A DNA stretch of 64,000 nt from Hydrocarboniclastica marina (GCF_004851605.1 NZ_CP031093.1:930001-994000); one strand, 5' to 3'; shown: positions 23,667 through 32,757, counted from the stretch's first letter. Numbers and translations: made by a program. Notes: a model not told the origin generated them from the sequence alone.

Positions 23667-24283
23667 CAAAACTCTACCTGCGGTGCCTGCTCTGCGTTTT
23701 CAGCGGTCGCCTCGAAGTTCTCCCGCAGGGGCATGTCGCTATAAAGAATGCTATGCCACAGGCGTCCCGGGAAGGTCCGGATCTCTGTGTTGTACTGCTC
23801 TACCGCTTGAATGAAATCGCGGCGGGCCACCGCTATACGATTCTCCGTTCCTTCGAGCTGAGACTGCAGGGCCAGGAAATTCTCGTTGGAGCGAAGCTCC
23901 GGATAACGCTCTGATACTGCCATGAGACGGCTCAGCGCACTGGTCAGTTGACCTTGCGCCTGCTGGAACTGCTGAAGCTTCTGCGGGTTATTAAGCACGC
24001 TTTCATCAACCTGGATAGAGGTCGCTTTTGATCGGGCCTCCATAACTGCTGTAAGCGTCTCGCGCTCCTGGGCTGCAAAGCCTTTGACTGTTTCCACCAG
24101 GTTGGGCACGAGGTCCGCGCGACGCTGGTACTGGTTTTCAACCTGCGACCAGGCCGACTTCACCTGCTCGTCGTAGGTGGGGATATTGTTGATGCCACAA
24201 CCGCTGAGAGCGAGCGCGAAGAGCAGGGCAACGCTCCAGTGCAGGGCGATTTTCAGTGGGGCAGGTTCACGACTCGTGCTCAT
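23666..24283 (-). CDS. lemA: LemA-family lipoprotein
   Basis: 205 residues from ATG 24283 (AGGA 8 nt upstream). Lipobox ALSGC with Cys near residue 27, so the protein is attached to a membrane. It continues with the LemA signature IPTYDEQVKSAWSQVENQYQRRADLVPNLVETVK (given in part: AWSQVENQYQRRADLVPNL) and NTEIRTFPGRLWHS. An all-helical bundle. First gene of an operon with two TPM proteins, translationally coupled to the first. LemA proteins are of unknown function, often beside TPM or peptidase genes. Confidence 0.9.
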   Translation of the reverse strand: MSTSREPAPLKIALHWSVALLFALALSGCGINNIPTYDEQVKSAWSQVENQYQRRADLVPNLVETVKGFAAQERETLTAVMEARSKATSIQVDESVLNNPQKLQQFQQAQGQLTSALSRLMAVSERYPELRSNENFLALQSQLEGTENRIAVARRDFIQAVEQYNTEIRTFPGRLWHSILYSDMPLRENFEATAENAEQAPQVEF

Positions 24284-24454
24284 TTGAGATTCCTGGTATC
24301 CGTTCATTCTGATTCCGGTCAGCTGCTCGACGGGGCTCAACAGGGCAAGCAACGTCGAGAACGGCCGCGCCGGAGCGTAATTCGTTTTCTAGTCTCTACT
24401 ATCATTTTGGAGATAGTGACAGATAAGGACTTTTCAATACAGGCGGGGGCTTGG

Positions 24455-25354
24455 TCAACGACTGTCTTCCAGGGCCTGCCTTTCAGCCTCAGTCGCCTGT
24501 TCCTGCCGGATCTGCTCCGGCGTTTCCAGACTGACGCGCCCCAGTTTGCCCGCGCGCAGTTCATTCAGAAGCACTTCTGAAACCTTGTACAGGTCCGGCA
24601 CGCCCTTGCGCGCAAAGAAGGCGCGTTTGCGGGCGATCGTTTCAAGCAGCTCGACGCCCGCACCTGCCGTGCCCGGCATCGGAAGGTCATCGAGCCGGTA
24701 ACGTTCGCGTAGATTTTCGGGGTATTGTTCGAGCAGATACTCAGCTGCGAAGAGGGCGATATCCTCAAAGTCTATGACAGCACTCTTTATGGCACCTGTC
24801 GTGGCGAGCCGGTAGCCGCAGGACGCCGGGGATAGTTTTGGCCACAGAAACCCCGGCGTGTCATAGAGGAGAATGTTCTCGGGTAGCTTGATCTGTTGCT
24901 GGGATTTGGTCACGGCGGGCTCGTTGCCGGTCTTGGCGATCGGTCGCCCAGCCAGGGTGTTGATGAGGGTTGATTTCCCCACATTGGGGATGCCCACAAT
25001 AATCGCGCGCAAGGCCGTATGTTCCAGATTGCGATGCGCAAGCAGGGTTCTGCAGAGCTTGAGTATGCCCAGCGCCGTCGCGCGCTGGTTCTGCGATAGC
25101 GCGACGGTTCTTACGCCACTCTCGCGCTCGAGGGATTGCTGCCACTCAGACGTGACGGCGGGATCAGCCAGATCACACTTGTTCAGCACCTTGATCACAG
25201 GTTTTTCGCCACGAAGCGCCGGCACCAGAGGGTTCGAGCTGCTGAAAGGGATACGCGCGTCCAATACCTCGATGATCAGATCCACCTGGGGCATGAACTT
25301 TTTGATTTCCTTGCGGGCCTTATGCATGTGCCCGGGAAACCAGTTAATGGCCAT
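24455..25354 (-). CDS. ylqF: YlqF/RbgA-family ribosome biogenesis GTPase
   Basis: 299 residues. Circularly permuted GTPase order: NKCDLAD (G4, near 58), then GIPNVGKST (G1, near 122) and DTPGFLWP (G3). It begins AINWFPGHMHKARKEIKK, the hallmark of the YlqF/RbgA group that helps 50S assembly. The end has a C-terminal helical domain (VPDLYKVSEVLLNELRAGKLG). Monocistronic as far as visible. The gamma-proteobacterial version may have a different ribosomal target from B. subtilis RbgA. Confidence 0.9.
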   Translation of the reverse strand: MAINWFPGHMHKARKEIKKFMPQVDLIIEVLDARIPFSSSNPLVPALRGEKPVIKVLNKCDLADPAVTSEWQQSLERESGVRTVALSQNQRATALGILKLCRTLLAHRNLEHTALRAIIVGIPNVGKSTLINTLAGRPIAKTGNEPAVTKSQQQIKLPENILLYDTPGFLWPKLSPASCGYRLATTGAIKSAVIDFEDIALFAAEYLLEQYPENLRERYRLDDLPMPGTAGAGVELLETIARKRAFFARKGVPDLYKVSEVLLNELRAGKLGRVSLETPEQIRQEQATEAERQALEDSR

Positions 25355-25549
25355 TGGGATTCTCCACGGAAAAAAAGCGCCAGGACCTGAGCGTCGGCGG
25401 AGCGAGTTCAGATTGGTTCAACTGATACTGCGCGGGAAAGAGATACTAACCGATCCACCAAAGAACGTCAGGCTAGCGTACGCGGCGTTTAGACACTTGC
25501 CTTGGGATTGGGTCGGCGCCCCGGGGGGGCTGTACCCAAATATGGCGTA

Positions 25550-27703
25550 TCAGTGCATGACCAGCAGGTGATTGGGCTCGCCAATGGTGAACCCCTGGAC
25601 GTAGTCGACACCGATGTGCTTTAGCTTCTCGAGCAGCGGCTGGGACTCGACGTACTCGGCTATTGTCTTTTTGCCCATGATGTGACCGATCTCATTCATG
25701 GAGCGAACCATGGCTTCGTCCATCGGGTCTTCAAGAATGCCCCGGACAAACTCGCCGTCTATTTTGAGGAAGTCGACGGGCAGCCGCTTGAGGTAGTGGT
25801 ACGATGCGAAGCCGCTGCCGAAATCGTCCAGGCTAAACAGAAAGCCCAGGCGTTTGAACTCCGCAGCGAGCTCGATGGTCTTGGACAGGTTGCGAATGGC
25901 CATCGTCTCGGTTATTTCGAAACAGACCTTGTGAGTCGGAATACGATAGCGACGAACCAGCTCTTTCAGGAACCCCGGGAACCGGTCATCACCGAGTGTG
26001 CTTGCCGATAGATTGATGGAGCATATGTCGAGATCTACAACCGCCGCAGGATTATCCGCAAGCCAGCGAAAAACTTTGCTAACCACGTAACGGTCAAGGC
26101 GAGGCATAAGGTTGTAGCGCTCGGCCGCGTTGATAAAGCTTGCCGGCGGAATCATGTTGCCGTCGTCATCCCGCAGCCTCGCCAGTACTTCGAAATGGCT
26201 GCCTTTCTCTTCCCCCGTCTGGATAGCGACGATCGGCTGGGCCATCAGCTCTATCTTATCGGTCTCCAGCGCCTCGGTAACTTTCGTCACCCAGTACCGA
26301 TAAGTGCTCTGGTGCTGGTCGTGTTTATCGCCCTTGTCGAATACATAAATGCGGTCCCGCCCCGCCTCTTTGGCCATGGCGCATGCGCTTTCTGCATGCT
26401 CCAGGATCCTGCGGGAGGAGGTCGCCTGTTCGTCAATGAGCGCGATTCCGATACTCATCCCGATCTGGAATGAAGAATCTCCCCAGCTGAACCGGAAGTT
26501 ACGAATGAACGACTGGATATCGCAGGCTTTCCGGTGAGCCTGTTCAGGCGTGCATTTTTCAAGCAGCAACACAAATTCGTCACTGCCCAGCCGGGCAAGG
26601 GTATCCCGTGGACGTATCTGAAGCTGCAACTCACCGGCGACCTGACGCAGTAACTCGTCCCCTGCAACGTGTCCACAACTGTCATTGATAATACGGAAGC
26701 GGTCGAGATCGAGTTGAAGCAGCGCATGTGGAGGAGGTGACGCAGCAGCCAAGACATGATTCAGGCGCTCTTCGAATTCGCTGCGATTAAGCAAACCGGT
26801 CAGATCGTCGTGGGTCGCACTATGCCGCACCCGCTCGGCAAGGTCACGGGTACAGCTGACGTCGAAAAACACAGAAACCGCTCCCGCTGGCTGGCCGGTT
26901 CCATTGAAAACCGGAGCCGCAGCAAGCTCGACCGGCACATGCAGCCCGTTTTTCCGAACAATGTGCGCCGGTTCGGTCAAGGTCGATGGCGCGCCGGATC
27001 TGAGTGCTTCCAGCCCCGGGTTCGGTATTTTTTCACCGGCGCTTGGCCTGTGCAGCGACAGGACATGATCCAGCGGTAACCCGCGAGCTGCGTCCAGAGC
27101 CCAGCCTGTCAACTGTTCGGCGACCCTGTTCAGGCCCGTAATGACACCTTTTGAGTCTGTGGTTATATGGGCCTCACCGACGGCTACAGGGAGCTTGCAG
27201 TCCGCTGGGCTACCAGCCTGCCAGTCATTGGCCAGCCGGGCATACCGTTGTTCCAATTGAGCGCGCGCGCGCTCGGCAGCTCCGTCAGTGGTTTCCGATC
27301 GGGTGAACTGCCTCGCCAAGCCCTGTAGCAACCCTATGGCGTTCGGCTCCATGCTCCATTCCAGCAGGTGGTAGCCGCCCTGACGGTCCCTGAAGCGAGC
27401 CAGTAGGCTTGAGTTTGCGGCGCGATCGACGGGCGGTGTTATGGCCGTATCAAAGCAGTCGCGATCTTCCGGGTGGATAAAATTAAGGCAGGGCTCGCCT
27501 TGGAGGTCATCTTCCGTCCAGCCGAAGGATCGGGTCCAGGCTGCGTTGGTCCAGTGAAAAAAGCCGCCGGACGTCAGGACGAAAAAGGCCAGCGAAGAGT
27601 CATCGAAAAACTGTTGCCCCGATTCCCCGCCCGTAACGGCTGTTGCTGGAGAGGGTTGAGGCCATCGCCTTAGCAGAGCTTTTTGTGAACTCCTGTCATC
27701 CAT
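25550..27703 (-). CDS. PAS-GGDEF-EAL protein with variant motifs (GSDEF, EVL)
   Basis: 717 residues from ATG 27703. Two PAS domains (residues 20-110 and about 180-290) precede a GGDEF domain in which the active-site motif is GSDEF (ARLGSDEFVLLLE), although the RxxD I-site (RPRD) is kept. The EAL domain has EVL in place of EAL (FEVLARL), a change tolerated in active enzymes, and retains SINLSAST, FEITETMA, DDFGSGFASY, LKIDG, AEYVES and YVQGF. So phosphodiesterase activity is likely; cyclase activity is doubtful. Cytoplasmic; no operon partner. Confidence 0.88.
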   Translation of the reverse strand: MDDRSSQKALLRRWPQPSPATAVTGGESGQQFFDDSSLAFFVLTSGGFFHWTNAAWTRSFGWTEDDLQGEPCLNFIHPEDRDCFDTAITPPVDRAANSSLLARFRDRQGGYHLLEWSMEPNAIGLLQGLARQFTRSETTDGAAERARAQLEQRYARLANDWQAGSPADCKLPVAVGEAHITTDSKGVITGLNRVAEQLTGWALDAARGLPLDHVLSLHRPSAGEKIPNPGLEALRSGAPSTLTEPAHIVRKNGLHVPVELAAAPVFNGTGQPAGAVSVFFDVSCTRDLAERVRHSATHDDLTGLLNRSEFEERLNHVLAAASPPPHALLQLDLDRFRIINDSCGHVAGDELLRQVAGELQLQIRPRDTLARLGSDEFVLLLEKCTPEQAHRKACDIQSFIRNFRFSWGDSSFQIGMSIGIALIDEQATSSRRILEHAESACAMAKEAGRDRIYVFDKGDKHDQHQSTYRYWVTKVTEALETDKIELMAQPIVAIQTGEEKGSHFEVLARLRDDDGNMIPPASFINAAERYNLMPRLDRYVVSKVFRWLADNPAAVVDLDICSINLSASTLGDDRFPGFLKELVRRYRIPTHKVCFEITETMAIRNLSKTIELAAEFKRLGFLFSLDDFGSGFASYHYLKRLPVDFLKIDGEFVRGILEDPMDEAMVRSMNEIGHIMGKKTIAEYVESQPLLEKLKHIGVDYVQGFTIGEPNHLLVMH

Positions 27704-28104
27704 AACATCACTCTGTTTAACGCAACAGCTCCTGAAAGGCAGGACGCTGCCACTTGCTCCAGAACATCGGAAGAGGAAAGTTTCGAGTACCCCCACAGGT
27801 TAACTTAAAGCAAGCAGCTCCCTGGATGCGCTGCCGCTGTCACCATTCTAGTGCTCCGGGACCGCGGGTAGTCACACAATGAGTTAATGCGCCGGGCCAG
27901 TTTTATTGCTGCTAGCGCTTTGTTTTGGGCCCGGAGAGGCCGTTAGCGGAAGGTGGGCCTCATTTTCTCGCTGAGCGTCGGTACCATTGCAGGAAACAGT
28001 ACGTCGGGTACCAGTGGCGCAACATGACGATCACTCCACGTTATGGTTCAGCAGGGTCATTCCCATGGAGGCCCGTCGGAGTTTGGGTGTTCGAACAGGC
28101 AAGC
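27704..28104. other. Intergenic region (401 bp)
   Basis: Between two minus-strand genes: upstream promoter area of the PAS-GGDEF-EAL gene and 3' flank of the erythromycin esterase-like gene. No credible ORF or terminator is seen. Confidence 0.4.
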
Positions 28105-29439
28105 CTAAAGTCCCGATGGATAAGTATCGGGCGCGGACGGCTCCCAGGCTGGAACACCGTCGAGCGGCCTGAGCGCCGAAGACCGGTCAAAATGAAAAAC
28201 GGCATCGAACTGGTCTGCCAGCCGAGCTCGGAAATAATGGCTTGTGCGCTCCGATTCCGGCAGATAAAGCACCCCGATCGCGCGCTCAAGCTGGCTGTGA
28301 CGGTATCTCTCTTCCAGGGCCCCGTTCAGCGAAAGAAAAAATCGCGTAAGGCCGGTCTCGTGGAACAGGTTCTCGTGGCTGCCCGGCAGGCTGGGCCTTA
28401 CTGACTTGCATTCAGCAGGGCCATCCCAGCTGGACGCCGCCGTCACTGAGCCCGTATGGGTCGTAAACCCTACCAGCAAAGCATCGTGCCCGTAGCGTTC
28501 GCGGCAGAGCTGGCCAAGGTTGAGCTCACCCCGGTCACCCATGGCCGTCGCGCGGGCATCGCCAAGATGTGAATTATGAGCCCAGACAGCGAGCCTGGCT
28601 TTATTGCCGGTTCGCGCCGACAGGTGCCTGTGGAGGGCGTCAAGCGTCTCACCCATGTGCCGGTCGCGCATATTCCAGGTGCTGACGCGGGAGGAGAACA
28701 TGTTGCGGTAGTATTGCTCGGCATTCTTGACGAGCCGCGCGTTCTGCTCTGCCTGAAACTGCTCGTCCTGGGCGTCTATACCGTCATGCATCAAATAGTC
28801 GGCCGACCTGTTCCGCAACGACTCCAGTTGTGCGATCACATTTTCCTCGCAACTAGGCACTCGTCCGAGATGCACCCCATAGCCGTAGCCCTGCTCGTCG
28901 GCGACGTTGTCGAGGCAACCGTAGCGAATTCGGGCTTCATCAGCAGCCGTTGGGTCGACACTCTCGAGGTAAGACAGTATCTCGGCAATGGATTCGTACA
29001 GACTATACATGTCGAGGCCATACACACCGACCCGCTGCGTCTCAGGCTGGCTGAAGTTGTAAACTCTGAGCCACTGCACGAATTCAAGAAACACGGTATT
29101 GCGCCACATCCAGAGCGGGAAACGCCTGAAGTCCGACAGCGCTTGGCCAGCGTCACTGTCACTGCCGAGTCCCCGTACGAAGCGGTTGACCCGGTAGACA
29201 GAAGGCCAGTCCCCTTCGATAGCGACGGCCGTAAGGCCCTGTTCCATGATCAGGCGTTTGGTGACCTCTGCACGTGCCGTGTAGAAGTCTTCAGTCCCAT
29301 GGCTCGCCTCGCCCAGGAGGATAAAATGACAGTCTTTGGTCAGTTGCAGTAACGCGTCGTAATCGCCGTCGCCGCCGCCGCTCAAAGGGACCGCTGCCTC
29401 ACGTATGATATCAACCAGTCGAGTCTGGACTTCGGTCAT
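28105..29439 (-). CDS. Erythromycin esterase-family protein
   Basis: 444 residues. Family motifs: HFILLGEASHGTEDFYTAR (with the Glu and His of the presumed active site, near residues 40-50), FRRFPLWMWRN, YGLDMYSLYESI and VWAHNSHLGDARA. Members include Ere-type macrolide esterases, but most chromosomal ones, as here, have an unknown substrate. Cytoplasmic (no signal peptide). No antibiotic-resistance context, so this should not be called a resistance gene from the sequence alone. Confidence 0.85.
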   Translation of the reverse strand: MTEVQTRLVDIIREAAVPLSGGGDGDYDALLQLTKDCHFILLGEASHGTEDFYTARAEVTKRLIMEQGLTAVAIEGDWPSVYRVNRFVRGLGSDSDAGQALSDFRRFPLWMWRNTVFLEFVQWLRVYNFSQPETQRVGVYGLDMYSLYESIAEILSYLESVDPTAADEARIRYGCLDNVADEQGYGYGVHLGRVPSCEENVIAQLESLRNRSADYLMHDGIDAQDEQFQAEQNARLVKNAEQYYRNMFSSRVSTWNMRDRHMGETLDALHRHLSARTGNKARLAVWAHNSHLGDARATAMGDRGELNLGQLCRERYGHDALLVGFTTHTGSVTAASSWDGPAECKSVRPSLPGSHENLFHETGLTRFFLSLNGALEERYRHSQLERAIGVLYLPESERTSHYFRARLADQFDAVFHFDRSSALRPLDGVPAWEPSAPDTYPSGL

Positions 29440-29609
29440 TGCCTGCCTCCCTGACCTGAAACCTGTTCAAATTGAGGTATTTGAAGCGGGTGTTCCAGTC
29501 TCTATTGGGAGCCAATGGCTCGATCACTTCAAGTAGGCGAGGGCGGGAAAAGATTGCGATACTTTCAGGCTGCGTTCGTGGTGCAGTAGGCAGACGGAAA
29601 GCGGGAATT

Positions 29610-30107
29610 TTACGTTGACGCAAGTGCGGCAAAGGCCTCCCGGGCCTTGCGATATCGCTGCACCGGGAAGCTGATCGAAACACCTTCCATCGCGGCTAGC
29701 AGCATTTCCAGGTGGGTATCCCACCCGGCGCATGCACGCGCAGGATCATCGTTTTCTGGCAGACGCAAAATCAGCTTCAGTTCTGTGCATTCGTCATTGC
29801 CTGCTAATTCCCAGCGCACAGGGCGTACCGGCTCGTTGCCACTGCTCCACGAGTACTCGAGCACCGATGGCACATCAATAGCGCTAACGGTGCTGTCTAT
29901 GGTTGATCCGCTGGCAGCAAAATCGATTCGAACACGACCGCCAAGAACCGGTTCCACTGAGCCGGGGGCCAGCCACTGGCAGAGTAGTTCCGAGCAAGTG
30001 AGCATTGACCAGACTCGGTGCCGGTCATGGTCAATCAAACGCTTTAGACGCGCCTCATATCCACCCGGAACTTTACGTAACGTGCCCCAGCCTTCGCGCT
30101 CGCTCAT
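29610..30107 (-). CDS. SRPBCC/AHSA1-type protein
   Basis: 165 residues from ATG 30107, where GGAGG and a second GGAGG lie upstream; the longer frame is not supported. It has the AHSA1 pattern: RLIDHDRHRVWSMLTCSELLCQWLAPG at residues 19-45 and VLEYSWSS, then a C-terminal amphipathic helix WDTHLEMLLAAMEG. SRPBCC proteins bind hydrophobic ligands or help chaperones; the ligand here is unknown. Alone on the minus strand. Confidence 0.85.
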   Translation of the reverse strand: MSEREGWGTLRKVPGGYEARLKRLIDHDRHRVWSMLTCSELLCQWLAPGSVEPVLGGRVRIDFAASGSTIDSTVSAIDVPSVLEYSWSSGNEPVRPVRWELAGNDECTELKLILRLPENDDPARACAGWDTHLEMLLAAMEGVSISFPVQRYRKAREAFAALAST

Positions 30108-30321
30108 TGCCTCCACCTCCTGTCCCCGCACAAGCACGGTCTGATCCAATCTTAATCCCCGGTAGGCGTCCGAGGCATTGATACTGATCAAAAGTGGCAC
30201 GGTGTGGTTACTGTAGATAAAGCTAACAAGGTACAGAAGAGCCAAAAGCAGCGTCTGGATCGTGGGAGAGAATCAGGATGGCTGAGGCAGGGGCTGAGAA
30301 AGCAAACGAAACGGCGGAAAA

Positions 30322-30350
30322 GCAAAACCCCGGCTTTACCGGGGTTTTAA
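30322..30350 (-). terminator. Terminator of the PEP-CTERM gene
   Basis: AAAACCCCGG (30324-30333, with 30322-30323) pairs with CCGGGGTTTT around a 5-nt loop; read on the minus strand it ends in TTTT followed by GCTTTT. It is also a terminator-like palindrome on the plus strand. Confidence 0.85.
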
Positions 30351-30367
30351 GGGTCACGCAGCGGGTG

Positions 30368-30892
30368 TTAGGCGGCTTTCATTTTTCTGGAAAGTCCAAG
30401 GCCTACCAGGCCAAGACCCAGCAGAGCCAGAGAAGCCGGCTCGGGTACGCTTACAGCCTGGGTGCCGAAGCTGACGTTGAAGAAAGTCTCTGTGTTGAAG
30501 CTCAGGCCGGCCCAGTTGAATGCGAGACGGTTATCTGCATAGGACATGCGGGAGTTGTCCCAATTGATGAAATTGGTTTCAACTGCGATATCGACGAGCA
30601 GGGAGTCCATTTCTGTCAGCACCAGACCATTGAACGCGCGGTTGGCCCATTGGGTGGTATTCAGAAAGTCTACTGCAAGGAAGTCATCCCCGAGGCTTGC
30701 CTCGTATTGGGGAATACCATGCACAGGCACGAAAGTCGTTTCGCTGCCGACCAGGATATCCACGCCCAGGTGCTCTTTATCAATGTCCGGATAGTGATGC
30801 GCGACACGGACCGTGTCCCCGATCAGGCCCGCATTTGCGGTCAGGGAGAATGCGAGGGTGAGGAAGAATACCGATGTAATACGTTTGATCAT
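30368..30892 (-). CDS. PEP-CTERM exported protein
   Basis: 174 residues from ATG 30892, with GAGAG 7 nt upstream. Signal peptide about 1-22 (FFLTLAFSLTANA). C-terminal sorting tail VPEPASLALLGLGLVGLG followed by SRKMKAA: a PEP motif, a hydrophobic segment and a basic end. Such tails are recognised by an exosortase and direct the protein to the surface or matrix. The frame runs on upstream through the repeat region to 31288, but without a signal peptide that would be meaningless. No exosortase is in the window. Confidence 0.9.
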   Translation of the reverse strand: MIKRITSVFFLTLAFSLTANAGLIGDTVRVAHHYPDIDKEHLGVDILVGSETTFVPVHGIPQYEASLGDDFLAVDFLNTTQWANRAFNGLVLTEMDSLLVDIAVETNFINWDNSRMSYADNRLAFNWAGLSFNTETFFNVSFGTQAVSVPEPASLALLGLGLVGLGLSRKMKAA

Positions 30893-31059
30893 CGTAATGC
30901 TCTCTTCTTTTGAATTGATTGCGCGCAGAGCCAAGCAGGTTTTGGGCCAATTGCGTAAGCGACTGAAATGGCCAATCTTTACTGAATGGTAGAGATGAGA
31001 TTGAGACGAAGTGTCAAGAAGCTCGACGTTCAGCGGCATAGCAATCAGTGCAGGTTCCA
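30893..31059 (-). promoter_or_regulatory. Promoter region of the PEP-CTERM gene
   Basis: 167 bp upstream of the ATG, ending where the tRNA-derived repeats begin. It is moderately AT-rich; no single promoter is certain. Confidence 0.35.
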
Positions 31060-31444
31060 GCAATAAAAGGCGGAGTCGGTGTCGAGATCTGCTACAAGCA
31101 ATAAAGGCCGCCTTAACGGCCTCTACTGAACAATAAGTGGTAGCAAGGGGCGGATTTGAACGGGGACGCCTAGTTGGGGACGCCGAGCTCGACGACCTCA
31201 GCAATAAAAAGCAGGGTCGGCGTTGAGATCTGCTACAAACAATAAAGGCCGCGTTAGCGGCCTCTACTGAGATAATAAGTGGTAGCAAGGGGCGGATTCG
31301 AACGGGGACGCCTAGTTGGGGGCGCCGAGCTCGACGACCTCAGCAATAAAGAGCAGGGTCGGCGTCTATATTTGCTATAAACAATAAAGGCCGCGTTAGC
31401 GGCCCCTACTGAAAAATAAGTGGTAGCAAGGGGCGGATTTGAAC
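31060..31444 (-). repeat. Tandem ~142-bp repeats containing tRNA-Met 3' ends and hairpins
   Basis: Two full repeats and one part of the tRNA gene. Copies of the tRNA 3' end (24 bp of T-loop, acceptor strand and CCA) lie at 31138-31161, 31280-31303 and 31421-31444 (the real gene), 141-142 bp apart. Each is followed on the minus strand by a GGCCG hairpin (31389-31404, 31247-31262, 31106-31121) and TTTATT, then GCAATAAA-type spacer (copies at 31060, 31201, 31343). The two downstream copies share the sequence GACGCCTAGTTGGGG before the T-loop, which does not make a T-stem. Confidence 0.9.
31381..31404 (-). terminator. Terminator of tRNA-Met
   Basis: On the minus strand GGCCGC-TAAC-GCGGCC is followed by TTTATTGT. 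Two more copies follow, one in each repeat (31247-31262, 31106-31121). Confidence 0.65.
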
Positions 31445-31497
31445 CGCCGACCCCAGCATTATGAGTGCTGTGCTCTAACCAACTGAGCTACCTTGCC
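31421..31497 (-). tRNA. tRNA-Met (CAT anticodon, elongator)
   Basis: 77 bases. Acceptor GGCAAGG pairs with CCTTGCT, D-arm GCTC/GAGC, anticodon stem CAGCA/TGCTG with loop CTCATAA, T-arm GGCGG/CCGCC with TTCAAAT, and an encoded CCA end. The first acceptor pair is G-U, unlike initiator tRNA which has an unpaired C-A, so this is elongator tRNA-Met. Its position just downstream of ychF matches Pseudomonas. Confidence 0.95.
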
Positions 31498-31665
31498 ACA
31501 AATCTCTTAACCTCTGCTCTGGCATCTAATGCCGGTCATTCCAGTTTTGGAAGTCGAAGCGCCCTGAGCGAGGCGCGTATTCTCGGGATTTTTAGCCTCA
31601 ACGTCAACCCCTGGCAGGGCGCAAAATACTTTTTCAGAAAGAGCTGCAGCCGACCTCGTGAGTCG

Positions 31666-32757
31666 TCAGACGTTGAACCGGAAGTGAATGACATCGCCAT
31701 CCTGGACAATGTATTCCTTCCCTTCGAGACGCCATTTACCTGCTTCTTTAGCGCCTTGCTCACCTTTGCACGCGACGAAGTCTTCGTACCCGACAATCTC
31801 CGCCCTGATGAAACCTTTCTCGAAGTCGGTATGTATCACTCCTGCCGCCTGCGGGGCCGTTGCGCCGACATTGACGGTCCAGGCCCGTACTTCTTTTACC
31901 CCCGCGGTAAAGTAGGTCTGCAGATCCAGGAGACGGTAACCCGCGCGAATAACGCGGTCCAGGCCTGGCTCATCCATACCCATTTCCGCCAGAAAATCAC
32001 TCTTCTCGTCGTCTTCCAGTTCGGCAATCTCTGCTTCCAGCTTGCTGCAGATGGGCACAACCACTGCCTTCTCCTGCTCCGCAATGGCGCGCACCCGGTC
32101 CAGGTGGGGGTTGTTCTCAAACCCGTCCTCCGATACGTTCGCGATATACATGGTTGGCTTGACTGTGAGCAGGCAAAGCTCACGGATCAGGTCGCGCTCG
32201 TCGTCGCTGAGATCCATGCTGCGTACAGGGCGCCCTTCGTTAAGCACAGGCAGCAGCTTTTCGAAAACTTCCTGTTGAGCCTTGGCCTTCTTGTCGCCGC
32301 TTTTGGCTACGCGCTGGACGCGTTGAACTGCGCGCTCCACGGTATCCATGTCAGCCAGCGCCAGTTCGGTGTTGATAACTTCGATGTCTGCGGCTGGATC
32401 AATCTTGTTCGCTACGTGGATGACGTTATCGTCCTCGAAGCACCGCACTACGTGAGCTATGGCATCTGTCTGGCGAATATTGGCAAGAAACTGGTTGCCC
32501 AGCCCTTCGCCCTTGGAGGCGCCAGCCACGAGTCCGGCTATGTCGACGAATTCCATGGTCGTCGCGATGGTTTTCTGGGGCTTCACAATTTCGGCGAGCT
32601 TGGTCAGCCTGGGGTCGGGCATTGCGACAACGCCAGCATTGGGCTCAATGGTGCAGAATGGGAAATTCTCGGCGCCGATCCCCGCCTTGGTCAAGGCGTT
32701 GAAAAGAGTGGACTTGCCGACGTTAGGCAGGCCGACGATGCCGCAATTGAAACCCAT
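31666..32757 (-). CDS. ychF: Redox-regulated ATPase YchF (Obg family)
   Basis: 363 residues, the usual length. GLPNVGKST (near residue 8), [17 protein letters not shown] (G3 region) and [10 protein letters not shown] (the altered G4 motif that makes YchF prefer ATP) are present, and the C-terminal TGS domain ends in [12 protein letters not shown]. YchF binds ribosomes and is involved in stress response and translation fidelity. It is the last protein gene of the prs-rplY-pth-ychF run, 143 bp after pth. Confidence 0.97.
   Translation of the reverse strand: MGFNCGIVGLPNVGKSTLFNALTKAGIGAENFPFCTIEPNAGVVAMPDPRLTKLAEIVKPQKTIATTMEFVDIAGLVAGASKGEGLGNQFLANIRQTDAIAHVVRCFEDDNVIHVANKIDPAADIEVINTELALADMDTVERAVQRVQRVAKSGDKKAKAQQEVFEKLLPVLNEGRPVRSMDLSDDERDLIRELCLLTVKPTMYIANVSEDGFENNPHLDRVRAIAEQEKAVVVPICSKLEAEIAELEDDEKSDFLAEMGMDEPGLDRVIRAGYRLLDLQTYFTAGVKEVRAWTVNVGATAPQAAGVIHTDFEKGFIRAEIVGYEDFVACKGEQGAKEAGKWRLEGKEYIVQDGDVIHFRFNV

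Noticed and set aside
28105-29439. Macrolide resistance gene
   Set aside because: The erythromycin esterase family is broad and mostly not involved in resistance; no mobile context is seen.
30368-31288. Long minus-strand ORF running from the repeats into the PEP-CTERM gene
   Set aside because: The signal peptide and ribosome site fix the start at 30892. The upstream part is open only because of the tRNA-derived repeats.
31138-31303. Two extra tRNA genes
   Set aside because: Only the T-loop, acceptor 3' strand and CCA are present; the bases before them cannot form a T-stem, anticodon or D-arm.
31060-31444. CRISPR array
   Set aside because: Units are ~142 bp of near-identical sequence with no short repeat/unique spacer pattern and no cas genes nearby.
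31060-31497. Integrated mobile element at the tRNA
   Set aside because: Repeated tRNA 3' ends recall attachment sites, but there is no integrase or cargo between or next to them.
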